From NCBI GenBank assembly GCA_965178635.1, contig CBCXVT010000038.1, forward strand, positions 16,104 to 80,103: a stretch of DNA of 64,000 nucleotides, in the 5' to 3' direction. This document shows positions 1 through 9,359 of this stretch, in pieces (the stretch's first letter is position 1; the number at the start of each line of letters is the position of its first letter). The notes beneath the pieces were generated by a model. The model was given only the letters and a program-made list of their open reading frames with translations. It was not told where the DNA came from and searched no databases. Made by a program: the position numbers and the translations under genes. Origin of the DNA: GCA-2733415 sp965178635 (GTDB lineage Bacteria; Bacteroidota; Bacteroidia; Flavobacteriales; Flavobacteriaceae).

Positions 1-1
1 A

Positions 2-1195
2 CCCCGGAAACATTGCAAATAATGTAAACGGCAATGCTAATGCTAAAGAGAATCCAAACATCCCAACAAATGGCGCGATACCTCCTTTAGAAGCCGCCTC
101 TACTAATAATGTTCCTACAATTGGACCTGTACATGAAAACGACACAATTGCTAATGCCAATGCCATGAAAAAGATACCAATTAAACCGCCTCTATCAGCT
201 TGACTATCTACTTTGTTTGCCCATGAGTTTGGCAACATAATTTCAAAAGCTCCTAAAAATGAAGCTGCAAAAACAATTAATAAAATAAAAAACGCAATGT
301 TAAACCACACATTTGTTGACAAAGCATTTAAAGCATCAGCTCCAAAAGCCCAAGTGACAATTGCTCCTAAAAACACATAAATGAAAATAATAAACAATCC
401 GTATATAATGGCATTTCTTACTCCTGCCGCTTTACTTTTACTTTGTTTTGTAAAGAAACTTACCGTCATTGGAATCATTGGGAATACACATGGTGTTAGT
501 AATGCTGCAAACCCTGATAAAAATGCTAAGAAAAAAATTGTAAATAGTCCTTTTGACTCATTTGATTTACTAACTGAATTTGAACTAATTTCAATTTTAT
601 CATCTTTTACTTTATCATCAATAGGTAATTTTAAAGAAAACTTATTCTCTGATTTCTTTTTTAATTCTTCATTACGTTTGGTTTCTGCTAATGACAAAAT
701 AGAATATTGATCTTTTCCTTCTTCAACCACAATAGCTTTAGTAAGGTCAAATGATAATTTCACTTCATCAAATAAACATTTTTCATCATCACAAGATTGA
801 AAAGACACTTCTCCTTCTATTGATTTCAATGACGAATCTAATATCTTGACACGTTGTACTAAGGTTGCTGAACGATCAAAAAAACGCATATCCATTTCGA
901 ATACTTTATCGTACAAAACAATGGTTTTGCTTTCTACTGCTTTTTCAGAAGTTAGCTCAAAAGTTTTTCCTAATTGGGTTTCATCATAAACAAGTTCAGT
1001 TGGTAAAGCGCCCCCTTCTGGTAAGTGTTGCGAATACAAATGCCAATGGTCTTCAACAGTGGCGTTATAAATTAAATTAAATTCTGTTTCTGATATTTTT
1101 TCTACAGCACCTGTCCATTTAACTGGGGTTACTATTTGCGCTTGAACAAAGCTCAAACTGAACAACACAACAAATAGACTTATAATTTTCTTCAT
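2..1195 (-). CDS. dsbD: Thiol:disulfide interchange protein DsbD, partial (C-terminus outside window)
   Basis: The frame stays open from an ATG at 1195 to the window edge, giving about 398 residues. It starts with a signal peptide (MKKIISLFVVLFSLSFVQAQ). A periplasmic DsbD-alpha-like domain follows, with the Cys pair SCDDEKC. Then comes the membrane domain, with the family motif LLTPCVFPMIPMTVSFF and, near the edge, LPFTLFAMFPG. DsbD passes electrons from cytoplasmic thioredoxin across the inner membrane to periplasmic thiol proteins. The C-terminal thioredoxin-like domain would lie beyond position 1. The gene is last in the visible run recQ-pabB-tilS-dsbD, 11 bp after the tilS stop. Confidence 0.92.
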   Translation of the reverse strand, partial: MKKIISLFVVLFSLSFVQAQIVTPVKWTGAVEKISETEFNLIYNATVEDHWHLYSQHLPEGGALPTELVYDETQLGKTFELTSEKAVESKTIVLYDKVFEMDMRFFDRSATLVQRVKILDSSLKSIEGEVSFQSCDDEKCLFDEVKLSFDLTKAIVVEEGKDQYSILSLAETKRNEELKKKSENKFSLKLPIDDKVKDDKIEISSNSVSKSNESKGLFTIFFLAFLSGFAALLTPCVFPMIPMTVSFFTKQSKSKAAGVRNAIIYGLFIIFIYVFLGAIVTWAFGADALNALSTNVWFNIAFFILLIVFAASFLGAFEIMLPNSWANKVDSQADRGGLIGIFFMALALAIVSFSCTGPIVGTLLVEAASKGGIAPFVGMFGFSLALALPFTLFAMFPG

Positions 1196-1206
1196 TTTAA
1201 ATGACT

Positions 1207-2514
1207 TTAACTTCTTGTTATTTTTAATATATTTTTTGTTGACTCACTAATACAAAAACGGTTATCGGCTCGTTTACCTACTATCCAAATAATAGTGTCG
1301 TTTGCATCACAAAGTACCCAACATTTCTCTTTTTCTAATAAAGACATTTTTTCGTCTTTAAAATATTTACTCAATTTCTTTTTCCCTTTCATACCGAATG
1401 GAAAGAACACATCGCCTTCTTTCTTTTTTCTTAAACACAATGGGTATTTAAGAATATCTGCATCAACAAAAACACTATTTACTGTTGTTTTTCCTATATC
1501 AGAAACATTTGAAAATTCAAGTTGAATAGGCAGTTCAATTTGACCAATACCTTTTGCTATCTCAAATTTTTCTTCTTGTAAATGTACTTTGTTTTCTTCT
1601 AACAATAAATAATCGCGATTTTTAATCAATCGATGTGTTTCAGACTGTACAAATTTCCCCGATTGCGCTGTGCACAAATCAGCAATATTTTGCCATTCTG
1701 TAAAATTATAAGCTTTTAAAATATGACGCAAATACACATCAATAGTGTCATACATAACTAACTTATTAATATCAATTTTTAATTGCTCATCAAAAATACA
1801 GACTTCATTTTTCACAGTATCTAAATGCTGTGTTAAAACTTGGGCTTCTTTTTTTAAATATGTAAGATGTGTGTTAAATGTTGCTGACAAATTTGTGTTT
1901 AATTCTTCTAAAACTGGCACAACTTTATGTCTGATTTTATTTCTGACATATTTAGTAGATTGATTACTTTCATCCTCTCGCCAAGCAATATTTTGAGTAA
2001 TGGTAAACTGTTCAATTGCTGCTCTGGTAAACGGTAATAATGGTCGTACAATGTTATTATTAACCTCAGGAATACCTGTTAAACCATGTAAACTGGCGCC
2101 TCTTATTAAATTTATAAGAACCGTTTCTATATTGTCATTTGTATGATGCGCTGTTAATATGTAATCATACTCGAAATCATTAACTAAGCTCTCAAACCAA
2201 TTATAACGCAACTCTCTAGCAGCCATTTGGGTAGATATATTATGTTCTTCTGAATATGATGTGGTGTCAAACTCAATATGATGTTCTTGAATACTAAAAT
2301 TATTTGCTAAGTTTTTAACAAAAATTGCATCTCTATCAGAATCTTCATAACGCAATTTAAAGTTACAATGCGCTAATGAAAAATCAAATTGAAGTTGATG
2401 ACATAAATGCGCTAATACAACACTATCTATACCTCCTGAAATAGCTACCAACAATTTACTTTCTTTTAAAAAAGATAAATTCTGATTGATATGTTGTTTA
2501 AATTGCTCTAACAT
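1207..2514 (-). CDS. tilS: tRNA(Ile)-lysidine synthase TilS
   Basis: 435 aa. The N-terminal PP-loop ATPase domain shows SGGIDS at residues 26-31, followed by LAHCNFKLR and LTAHHTNDNIET, all typical of TilS. The C-terminal part matches the family's lysidine-synthase C-terminal domain in place (KKKEGDVFFPFGMKGKKKLSKYF region). TilS converts C34 of the CAU-anticodon tRNA-Ile to lysidine so that it reads AUA. The ATG at 2514 is 10 bp after the pabB stop, so the two genes are probably co-transcribed. Confidence 0.96.
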   Translation of the reverse strand: MLEQFKQHINQNLSFLKESKLLVAISGGIDSVVLAHLCHQLQFDFSLAHCNFKLRYEDSDRDAIFVKNLANNFSIQEHHIEFDTTSYSEEHNISTQMAARELRYNWFESLVNDFEYDYILTAHHTNDNIETVLINLIRGASLHGLTGIPEVNNNIVRPLLPFTRAAIEQFTITQNIAWREDESNQSTKYVRNKIRHKVVPVLEELNTNLSATFNTHLTYLKKEAQVLTQHLDTVKNEVCIFDEQLKIDINKLVMYDTIDVYLRHILKAYNFTEWQNIADLCTAQSGKFVQSETHRLIKNRDYLLLEENKVHLQEEKFEIAKGIGQIELPIQLEFSNVSDIGKTTVNSVFVDADILKYPLCLRKKKEGDVFFPFGMKGKKKLSKYFKDEKMSLLEKEKCWVLCDANDTIIWIVGKRADNRFCISESTKNILKITRS

Positions 2515-2524
2515 AACTACTTAA

Positions 2525-3823
2525 TTAACTCAATAATGCTTCTCGCATTGCTTTGGCTTTTATCAAACATTCTTGATATTCTGCTTCTGCATTTGCTTTA
2601 ACTGTAATGGCACCTCCAACAGAATATGATACGTATTTGTTTGATTCATTATATAATATACTTCTGATAATTACATTAAAATCAAAATCATTTTCTGGTG
2701 TAAAATAACCTACAGCTCCAGAATACACACTTCTTTTTGTCTCTTCTAATTCCTCAATAATTTTCATTGCCGATACTTTTGGCGCTCCCGTCATACTACC
2801 CATAGGATAGGTTGTTCTTATAATCTCAACTGGACTCTTAGTGTGTTCAACCTCTGAAGTTACGGTACTTATCATTTGATGCACTTGATCAAACGAATAT
2901 ATTTTACACAACTCAGGAACTTGCACACTTCCCTTTGTCGCTGTTTTAGATAAATCATTTCTTACCAAATCAACAATCATGATATTTTCTGAGCGTTCTT
3001 TTATATCGTGCTCTAAATTATATTTCAATTGCGCATCTTCTTCAGGGATTTCTGAACGTTTTGCAGTTCCTTTTATAGGTTGTGACACCACTGTTGTTCC
3101 TCTTTTTGATAGGTAACGTTCAGGAGATGCAGACAATATATATTTATCTTCTAATTTTAAAAATGTTGCGAATGGCGAATTGGAAATTGTGTTTAATTTC
3201 TGATATACCTTTAATGGATTAATCTCTGTGTGTTCTGCATAAAACTCCTGACAGAAATTCACTTCATAAATATCACCTCTGCAAATATGTTTGTGAATTG
3301 TATCAAACTTCTCAAAATAACTATCCTTAGTCATGCGAAGTTTAATTTTTATATCAACTTCTGTACTGGAAGGATTATCAATAATGATTTGTTCTGCTAA
3401 AATGTCTTTATAATCATATTCCAATTCATCATCAACAAAATTCAAATATTGCAACTCTAAAACATTATCTTTTAGCAAAAAAACTTTCTTAGGTTGAAAA
3501 AAGTACAACTCTGGAAAGTTTAATCCATCAAAATTTTGAGATGATAAGTATTCTGTATCGTTTTTTAGATCGTAACTTAAATAGCCAAAGAGCCAATCTT
3601 TTGTGAGTGCTTGGTACTCTTTTAATTTATCAAAAGCTTCAAAAGTATCAGTTTGTAAAATGGTAAATGCATCAACAGCTAAAACAGCATCATAATTTGA
3701 ATGTTGCAAGTTATGCGTGTTAGAATCTAACCAAACGACCTCTCTAAACTGTGTACTCCATTGCAACAGCTTCTCCTTAATACAATGCCCTGGCTGTAAA
3801 GGGATTTTCTTATGAACTCTCAA
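2525..3823 (-). CDS. pabB: Aminodeoxychorismate synthase component I (PabB-like)
   Basis: 432 aa chorismate-binding enzyme. The C-terminal half carries the family motifs GDIYEVNFCQEF, SASPERYL, QPIKGTAKR, IVDLVRNDL and YPMGSMTGAPK. The Lys in PIKGT is typical of PabB, where TrpE usually has PIAGT, so I favour para-aminobenzoate (folate) synthesis over tryptophan. The start is a TTG at 3823, 9 bp after the recQ stop; no nearer ATG gives a full N-terminus. No glutamine amidotransferase partner (PabA) is seen in this window. Confidence 0.9.
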   Translation of the reverse strand: MRVHKKIPLQPGHCIKEKLLQWSTQFREVVWLDSNTHNLQHSNYDAVLAVDAFTILQTDTFEAFDKLKEYQALTKDWLFGYLSYDLKNDTEYLSSQNFDGLNFPELYFFQPKKVFLLKDNVLELQYLNFVDDELEYDYKDILAEQIIIDNPSSTEVDIKIKLRMTKDSYFEKFDTIHKHICRGDIYEVNFCQEFYAEHTEINPLKVYQKLNTISNSPFATFLKLEDKYILSASPERYLSKRGTTVVSQPIKGTAKRSEIPEEDAQLKYNLEHDIKERSENIMIVDLVRNDLSKTATKGSVQVPELCKIYSFDQVHQMISTVTSEVEHTKSPVEIIRTTYPMGSMTGAPKVSAMKIIEELEETKRSVYSGAVGYFTPENDFDFNVIIRSILYNESNKYVSYSVGGAITVKANAEAEYQECLIKAKAMREALLS

Positions 3824-3832
3824 AGGAACATC

Positions 3833-6034
3833 TTAATTAGCTACATCACTGATGAACTTGATGCGATATAAACGTAATTCTTCATCATCATAATCACCTT
3901 CAAATTCTTCAATTGCATCTGTAATTTTATCGGTTTCAGCTTCCATGAAATACTCATGAATTTCCTCTTGCTGATCTTCATCCAAATGATCATCTATCCA
4001 ATAATTGATATTCAGTTTTGTACCTGAATACACTATTTGTTCCATTTCTTTAATAAAGTCTACCATTTCCATTCCTTTTGCTGCTGCAATATCTGTCAGT
4101 GGTAATTTTCTATCTACATTTTGAATGATGTATAGTTTTAATGCAGAATTTACTCCTGTACTTTTTACAACCAAGTCATCTGGACGAATAATATCATTCT
4201 CTTCAACATAAGTTTTGATCGCTTTTACAAATTCCTTTCCGTATTTTTTAGCTTTTCCTTCACCAACACCATGAACATTTTTAAGCTCTTCTAAAGTTAT
4301 TGGATATTTTAAAGCCATATCCTCTAGAGATGGATCTTGAAATACGATAAACGGTGGCACACCTAATTTATGGGCTTCCTTTTTACGCAAACTCTTTAAA
4401 ATTTTCATTAGGTTTTGATCTGCAGATGCATCGCCTCCTTTTGATGCTACTAATACGCCATCAGTTCCTTGATCTATATACAGATGATCTTCAGTCATCA
4501 TGAAACTTTCTGGACTTTCAATAAATGCTTTTCCTTTATCAGTTAAGCGAATAACGCCATAAGTTTCTATGTCTTTTTTAATGTATTTAGCTACTAAAGC
4601 TTGGCGTGCTAATGCCATCCAATAAATAGCTTCTTTAGATTTTCCATTTCCGAAAAATGGTTTTAAATCTGTTTTATGAGAAGATATTAATGCGTTTTTT
4701 TCACCTCTAAGTGTGCTTACTAAATCTTTAGATTTGTATTTTTCTTTTGTTAAGCTAACGGTTTCTAATAAAATTCTTAACTCATCTTGAGCTTCATGTT
4801 GCTTTTTCGGATTCTTCTTGTTGTCATCCATCATTGCACCTTCTCCATTTACATCATCAAAATCTTCTCCGAAATAATGCAAAATAAATTTACGCCTGGA
4901 CATAGACGTTTCGGAATACGCTACCATTTCTTGTAATAAAGCATGCCCAATTTCTTGTTCAGCAACTGGCTTATTAGCCATGAATTTCTCTAACTTCTCA
5001 ATATCTTTATAGGCATAAAACGCTAAACAATGTCCTTCTCCTCCATCTCGACCACCACGACCAGTTTCCTGATAATAGCTTTCAATACTTTTTGGAATAT
5101 CATGGTGAATTACAAAACGAACATCTGGTTTGTCAATCCCCATCCCAAATGCAATTGTTGCTACAATAACATCAGTATCTTCCATCAAAAACATATCCTG
5201 ATGTTTAGCTCTCGTTTTTGTATCTAATCCAGCGTGATACGGTAATGCGTTAATTCCATTTACCTGTAGTACTTGTGATAACTCCTCAACACGTTTTCTA
5301 CTCAAACAGTACACAATACCACTTTTACCTTCATTTTGTTTGATAAAACGAATAATATCAGCATCTACATTTTTGGTTTTCGGGCGTACTTCATAAAACA
5401 AATTTGGTCTGTTAAATGACGCCTTAAATATTTCCGCATCCGGCATTCCTAAGTTTTTAATAATATCTTCTTGAACTTTTGGTGTTGCCGTAGCGGTTAA
5501 AGCTACAATAGAAATATCATCACCAATTTTTTGAATTATATTTTTAAGGTTTCTATATTCTGGTCTGAAATCATGACCCCATTCTGAAATACAGTGGGCT
5601 TCATCAACAGCCATAAAAGAAATTTTAACTGAGCGTAAAAACTCAATATTATCTTCTTTTGTTAATGATTCTGGAGCTACATAAAGTAATTTAGTAATTC
5701 CGTTAGTCATATCTTCTTTAACCTGCTTCACCTCTGTTTTTGTAAGTGAAGAGTTCAACACATGAGCAATACCTTTTTCAGAAGAAATTCCACGAATAGC
5801 ATCAACTTGATTTTTCATCAAAGCAATTAAAGGTGACACAACAATTGCAGTTCCTTCGCACATTAATGCTGGTAACTGAAAACATAATGATTTACCACCA
5901 CCAGTAGGCATGATGACAAATGTATTTTTACCTTGCAATACATTCTTAACAACACCTTCTTGCAATCCTTTAAACTGAGAAAATCCAAAATGCTTTTTTA
6001 ACGAAGCATGTATATCAACTTGATTGAAATCCAT
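3833..6034 (-). CDS. recQ: ATP-dependent DNA helicase RecQ
   Basis: 733 aa. The helicase core has the Walker A motif MPTGGGKS (residues 42-49), the DEAH motif VDEAHCISEWGHDFRPEY and motif VI QETGRGGRDG. An RQC winged-helix region and an HRDC domain (about residues 525-600) follow, then an acidic C-terminal tail. The enzyme unwinds DNA 3'-5' in recombinational repair. The RQC segment lacks the usual zinc-binding cysteines, with an acidic linker in their place; as I recall this is common in the longer Bacteroidetes RecQ forms. It is first in a tight minus-strand run with pabB, tilS and dsbD. Confidence 0.96.
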   Translation of the reverse strand: MDFNQVDIHASLKKHFGFSQFKGLQEGVVKNVLQGKNTFVIMPTGGGKSLCFQLPALMCEGTAIVVSPLIALMKNQVDAIRGISSEKGIAHVLNSSLTKTEVKQVKEDMTNGITKLLYVAPESLTKEDNIEFLRSVKISFMAVDEAHCISEWGHDFRPEYRNLKNIIQKIGDDISIVALTATATPKVQEDIIKNLGMPDAEIFKASFNRPNLFYEVRPKTKNVDADIIRFIKQNEGKSGIVYCLSRKRVEELSQVLQVNGINALPYHAGLDTKTRAKHQDMFLMEDTDVIVATIAFGMGIDKPDVRFVIHHDIPKSIESYYQETGRGGRDGGEGHCLAFYAYKDIEKLEKFMANKPVAEQEIGHALLQEMVAYSETSMSRRKFILHYFGEDFDDVNGEGAMMDDNKKNPKKQHEAQDELRILLETVSLTKEKYKSKDLVSTLRGEKNALISSHKTDLKPFFGNGKSKEAIYWMALARQALVAKYIKKDIETYGVIRLTDKGKAFIESPESFMMTEDHLYIDQGTDGVLVASKGGDASADQNLMKILKSLRKKEAHKLGVPPFIVFQDPSLEDMALKYPITLEELKNVHGVGEGKAKKYGKEFVKAIKTYVEENDIIRPDDLVVKSTGVNSALKLYIIQNVDRKLPLTDIAAAKGMEMVDFIKEMEQIVYSGTKLNINYWIDDHLDEDQQEEIHEYFMEAETDKITDAIEEFEGDYDDEELRLYRIKFISDVAN

Positions 6035-6287
6035 TCTATTTATTTACTATTTGTAAGCTTGGGTTAAATTTATCACAAAATGAAACAACTTTTTACCATT
6101 ACTAATCTGTATCTGATAAAAATAAAGTAATTTCGTTTGTGAATATTAAAGATAGTATTTTTATTTAAAACTATAAGATTTGATTTTATAAATATCATCT
6201 TAATTTTCAGCTTTAAACTGATACAAACTTAATCAGCACAACGCTATTTCACAACTGTTTTTGCTGATTTTTTAATAATTATTTTAA
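6035..6287. other. Intergenic region between divergent recQ and kdsD
   Basis: A 253-bp AT-rich gap between two divergent genes, so it must hold both promoters. I see no full TTG...TAnnTTTG element on either strand, no hairpin and no small open frame with family resemblance. Confidence 0.5.
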
Positions 6288-7256
6288 GTGAGTAACATCG
6301 ACAAAATTATTGCAATTGCTAAGGAAACAATTAGTATTGAGCAAGAGGCAATCGCTAACTTAGGAAACTTAATCGACTCTGAATTTGCAGAAGCCGTCAA
6401 CCATATTTACACATCAAATGGTAGGGTTATCATTTCTGGAATTGGAAAAAGTGCTAACATTGCTACAAAAATTGTTGCAACGTTAAACTCTACAGGAACA
6501 CCTGCTATATTTATGCACGCTGCTGATGCCATTCATGGTGATTTAGGAACAGTTCAGAAAAACGATACAGTAATTTGTATTTCAAAAAGTGGTAACACTC
6601 CAGAAATAAAAGTTTTAGTACCATTAATTAAAAATGGCGGCAATAAATTAATCGCAATTACATCAAACAGAACGTCTTTTTTAGGTACTGAAGCTGATTA
6701 TGTATTACATGCATATGCAGAAAAAGAAGCTTGCCCAAATAACTTAGCGCCAACAACCAGTACAACTGCACAATTGGTTATGGGTGATGCTTTAGCCGTT
6801 TCTCTATTAAAACTAAAAGATTTCACGAGTAGTGATTTTGCAAAATACCACCCTGGTGGCGCTTTAGGTAAACGCTTGTATTTACGCGTGAGTGATTTAA
6901 CTTCCAGAAATGAACAGCCAGCTGTAAAAGCTACTGATTCTATAAAAGATGTAATTATTGAAATTTCAAACAAACGCCTAGGTGTAACCGCAGTTATTGA
7001 TGATTCTAAAAAAATTATTGGGATTATTACTGATGGTGATTTGAGGCGTATGTTGACTAAAACTGATGATTTCACAGCCTTAACTGCTGCAGATATCATG
7101 TCAGCATCACCTAAAACATTAACTAGTGATGCAATGGCTGTTGATGCTAAAGAGGTTTTAGAAGACAACAACATTTCACAGTTACTTGTTGAAGATGATA
7201 ACCAATACACTGGAGTTGTACACATACATGATTTAATAAAAGAAGGCATCTTATAA
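6288..7256 (+). CDS. kdsD: D-arabinose 5-phosphate isomerase (KdsD/KpsF family)
   Basis: 322 aa. A SIS sugar-isomerase domain (about residues 30-170) holds SGIGKSANIATKI, HGDLG and SKSGNTPEI. Two CBS domains (about 200-320) follow. The enzyme interconverts ribulose 5-phosphate and arabinose 5-phosphate, the first step toward Kdo for lipopolysaccharide. The start is a GTG at 6288 (MSNIDKII), which gives the family's usual N-terminus. tatC begins 1 bp after the stop, so the genes are probably co-transcribed. Confidence 0.94.
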   Translation: MSNIDKIIAIAKETISIEQEAIANLGNLIDSEFAEAVNHIYTSNGRVIISGIGKSANIATKIVATLNSTGTPAIFMHAADAIHGDLGTVQKNDTVICISKSGNTPEIKVLVPLIKNGGNKLIAITSNRTSFLGTEADYVLHAYAEKEACPNNLAPTTSTTAQLVMGDALAVSLLKLKDFTSSDFAKYHPGGALGKRLYLRVSDLTSRNEQPAVKATDSIKDVIIEISNKRLGVTAVIDDSKKIIGIITDGDLRRMLTKTDDFTALTAADIMSASPKTLTSDAMAVDAKEVLEDNNISQLLVEDDNQYTGVVHIHDLIKEGIL

Positions 7257-7257
7257 A

Positions 7258-8081
7258 ATGGCAAAAAAGAATCCAGACGAAATGTCTTTTCTTGATCATT
7301 TAGAAGAATTAAGGGGACATTTAATAAAATCTACATTAGCAATATTAATTTTTGCAACTATTGCATTTGTTTGTAAAAAGATTGTATTCAAACATATATT
7401 ATTTGCACCAACAAAATAAGTTTCATCACTTACCAAGGTTTGTGCCACCTTTCAAAAGCATTAGGCATAGATGAAAGTCTGTGTATTGAAATGATGCCTT
7501 TTGAAATACAAAGTAGAACATTAGCCGGACAATTTTCCGCACATATATGGGTGTCAATCACCTTCGGATTTATCATTGCATTTCCGTTTGTAATACATCA
7601 ATTCTGGAAATTTGTAAGCCCAGGTTTACACAGTAACGAACGTAAAACTTCAAGAGGTTTTATATTTGCTGCATCATTTTTATTTTTCACCGGAGTTCTA
7701 TTTGGTTATTATATTATTTGTCCACTATCAATTAATTTTTTAGGAAATTATAGTGTTGATAGCACCATACATAACGACTTTGATTTAGATTCCTATATTG
7801 GCCTTGTTAGAGCATGTACTCTTGCTTCTGGACTAATTTTCGAGCTGCCTATCATTATTTATTTTTTAACTAAAGTTGGCTTAGTAACTCCTGAATTCTT
7901 AAAAAAACAACGAAAAATTGCTCTAGTCGTTATATTAATAATTTCTGCGATTATCACACCTCCAGATTTAGCAAGTCAAGTAATTGTAGCTATACCTGTT
8001 TTAATCTTATATGAAATAAGCATTTTTATTTCAAAACGCGTTATTAAAAATCAAAAGAAAAAAGCACTACAAACCATGTAA
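7258..8081 (+). pseudogene. tatC: Twin-arginine translocase subunit TatC, frameshifted as sequenced
   Basis: An ATG at 7258 opens MAKKNPDEMSFLDHLEELRG, the conserved TatC N-terminus and first helix. The frame stops at TAA 7417-7419, directly after a run of four A (7413-7416). Adding one A there gives FAPTKISFITYQGLCHL and joins the second reading frame, which runs to 8081 with the remaining TatC helices. The restored protein would be 274 aa, normal for the family. TatC is the core membrane channel that exports folded proteins. No slippery heptamer is present, so programmed frameshifting is unlikely; a sequencing error or a true mutation fits better. Confidence 0.92.
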
Positions 8082-8133
8082 GTTTTTCAAACTCTCAAAG
8101 ACAACATTTTCTATTATAATAAAATACAATTCC

Positions 8134-8478
8134 ATGAATAACAAAATACAAGAATTCGATACGTACAGAGAGAAAATGAACAAGCGTATCTTACAAGATG
8201 ATAATAAGATTCTACACCGCATATTCAATCTTGACACCAAAGCTTTTCAAGAAGGTGCTTTAGATGTGCGAACTAAAGAGCTCCTAGGTCTAGTTGCTTC
8301 ATTAGTTTTACGTTGTGATGACTGTGTAAAATACCATTTGGAATCATGTCACAAAGCTGGGTTAAACGGCAAAGAAGTAGCCGAAGCATTAAGTATAGCT
8401 ACCTTAGTTGGTGGTACAATTGTTATACCGCATTTACGTCGTGCTTACGAGTTTTGGGATGCCATTCAAGAAGCATAA
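8134..8478 (+). CDS. Carboxymuconolactone decarboxylase / AhpD-like protein
   Basis: 114 aa with the AhpD/CMD fold signature RCDDCVKYHLESCHKAG: a redox CxxC pair with the following His, plus an AlaSer-rich helix (VAEALSIATLVGG). Small members of this family act as peroxidase-linked disulfide proteins or decarboxylases; the substrate cannot be told from sequence. It lies between tatC and lptB on the same strand with short gaps. I cannot name a specific pathway. Confidence 0.85.
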   Translation: MNNKIQEFDTYREKMNKRILQDDNKILHRIFNLDTKAFQEGALDVRTKELLGLVASLVLRCDDCVKYHLESCHKAGLNGKEVAEALSIATLVGGTIVIPHLRRAYEFWDAIQEA

Positions 8479-8509
8479 TCCGTTAAGAAAACGCTAAACC
8501 ATTAGTAGG

Positions 8510-8538
8510 TTTCACATATATCCTTATTTTTACATTTG
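8510..8538 (+). promoter_or_regulatory. Probable promoter of lptB
   Basis: A perfect Bacteroidetes -7 box TACATTTG (8531-8538) lies 18 bp after TTT (8510-8512), a near match to the -33 TTG. It ends 14 bp before the lptB ATG. Confidence 0.6.
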
Positions 8539-8552
8539 TATAAGAACAACTT

Positions 8553-9296
8553 ATGATTTTAAGAGCTGAAAATATTAAAAAATCCTACAAGAATAAACTT
8601 GCAGTAAAAGGGATTTCCGTTGAAGTAAAACAAGGAGAAATTGTTGGTTTATTAGGACCTAACGGTGCGGGAAAAACAACATCATTCTACATGATTGTTG
8701 GACTTATAAAACCAACTGAAGGACATATATTTTTAGATGACATGGAAATTACTAAATTTCCAATGTACAAACGTGCTCAACACGGTATTGGTTATTTAGC
8801 GCAAGAAGCTTCTGTATTTAGAAAATTGACCGTACAAGAAAACATCATGAGTGTTTTAGAGTTAACTGATTTACCTAGAAAAGAACAATTAGAGCGTACA
8901 GAACAACTTATTGAAGAGTTTAACCTACAAGAAAGACGTGATCGTAGAGGTGATTTGTTGTCCGGGGGTGAACGTAGAAGAACTGAAATTGCGCGTGCTT
9001 TAGCAACCAATCCAAGTTTTATTTTATTAGACGAACCCTTTGCAGGAGTTGACCCTGTTGCCGTTGAAGATATTCAAAGAATTATCGCTAAATTGAAAGA
9101 CAAAAACATCGGTATCTTAATTACCGATCACAACGTACAAGAAACACTTGCTATTACTGACAGAACCTATTTAATGTTTGAAGGAAATATCTTAAAACAC
9201 GGTGAACCAGAAGAATTAGCAGAAGATGAAATGGTACGTAAAGTATACTTAGGACAGAATTTTGAATTACGTAAAAAGAAATTAGATTTTAAATAA
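8553..9296 (+). CDS. lptB: LPS export ABC transporter ATP-binding protein LptB
   Basis: 247 aa ABC ATPase with Walker A GPNGAGKTT, signature LSGGERRRTEIARALA, Walker B FILLDEPFAGVDP and switch His in LITDHNVQE. The RRR signature and overall sequence match LptB rather than a generic ABC ATPase. It powers LptFG to move lipopolysaccharide from the inner membrane to the Lpt bridge. kdsD upstream (Kdo supply) and the OstA-like protein at 60930 belong to the same envelope pathway. It has its own promoter and ends at a hairpin terminator. Confidence 0.96.
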   Translation: MILRAENIKKSYKNKLAVKGISVEVKQGEIVGLLGPNGAGKTTSFYMIVGLIKPTEGHIFLDDMEITKFPMYKRAQHGIGYLAQEASVFRKLTVQENIMSVLELTDLPRKEQLERTEQLIEEFNLQERRDRRGDLLSGGERRRTEIARALATNPSFILLDEPFAGVDPVAVEDIQRIIAKLKDKNIGILITDHNVQETLAITDRTYLMFEGNILKHGEPEELAEDEMVRKVYLGQNFELRKKKLDFK

Positions 9297-9320
9297 CCTG
9301 ATATTCCATATACAAATTAC

Positions 9321-9359
9321 AACTCCTACTTTTTAACCAACTGTAGGAGTTCTTTTTTT
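9321..9359. terminator. Terminator between lptB and the GH25 gene
   Basis: Stem AACTCCTAC / GTAGGAGTT with a 13-nt loop, followed on the plus strand by CTTTTTTT. It overlaps the last codons of the convergent GH25 gene, which ends at 9326. Confidence 0.75.

Noticed and set aside
7411..7422. Programmed -1 frameshift in tatC
   Set aside because: The codons ACA AAA TAA do not form an X-XXY-YYZ slippery site, and similar homopolymer changes hit other genes.
8482..8503. A third copy of the 11-bp motif upstream of lptB (GTTAAGAAAAC, GCTAAACCATT)
   Set aside because: The spacing fits, but only the TAAR core is shared; too weak to count.
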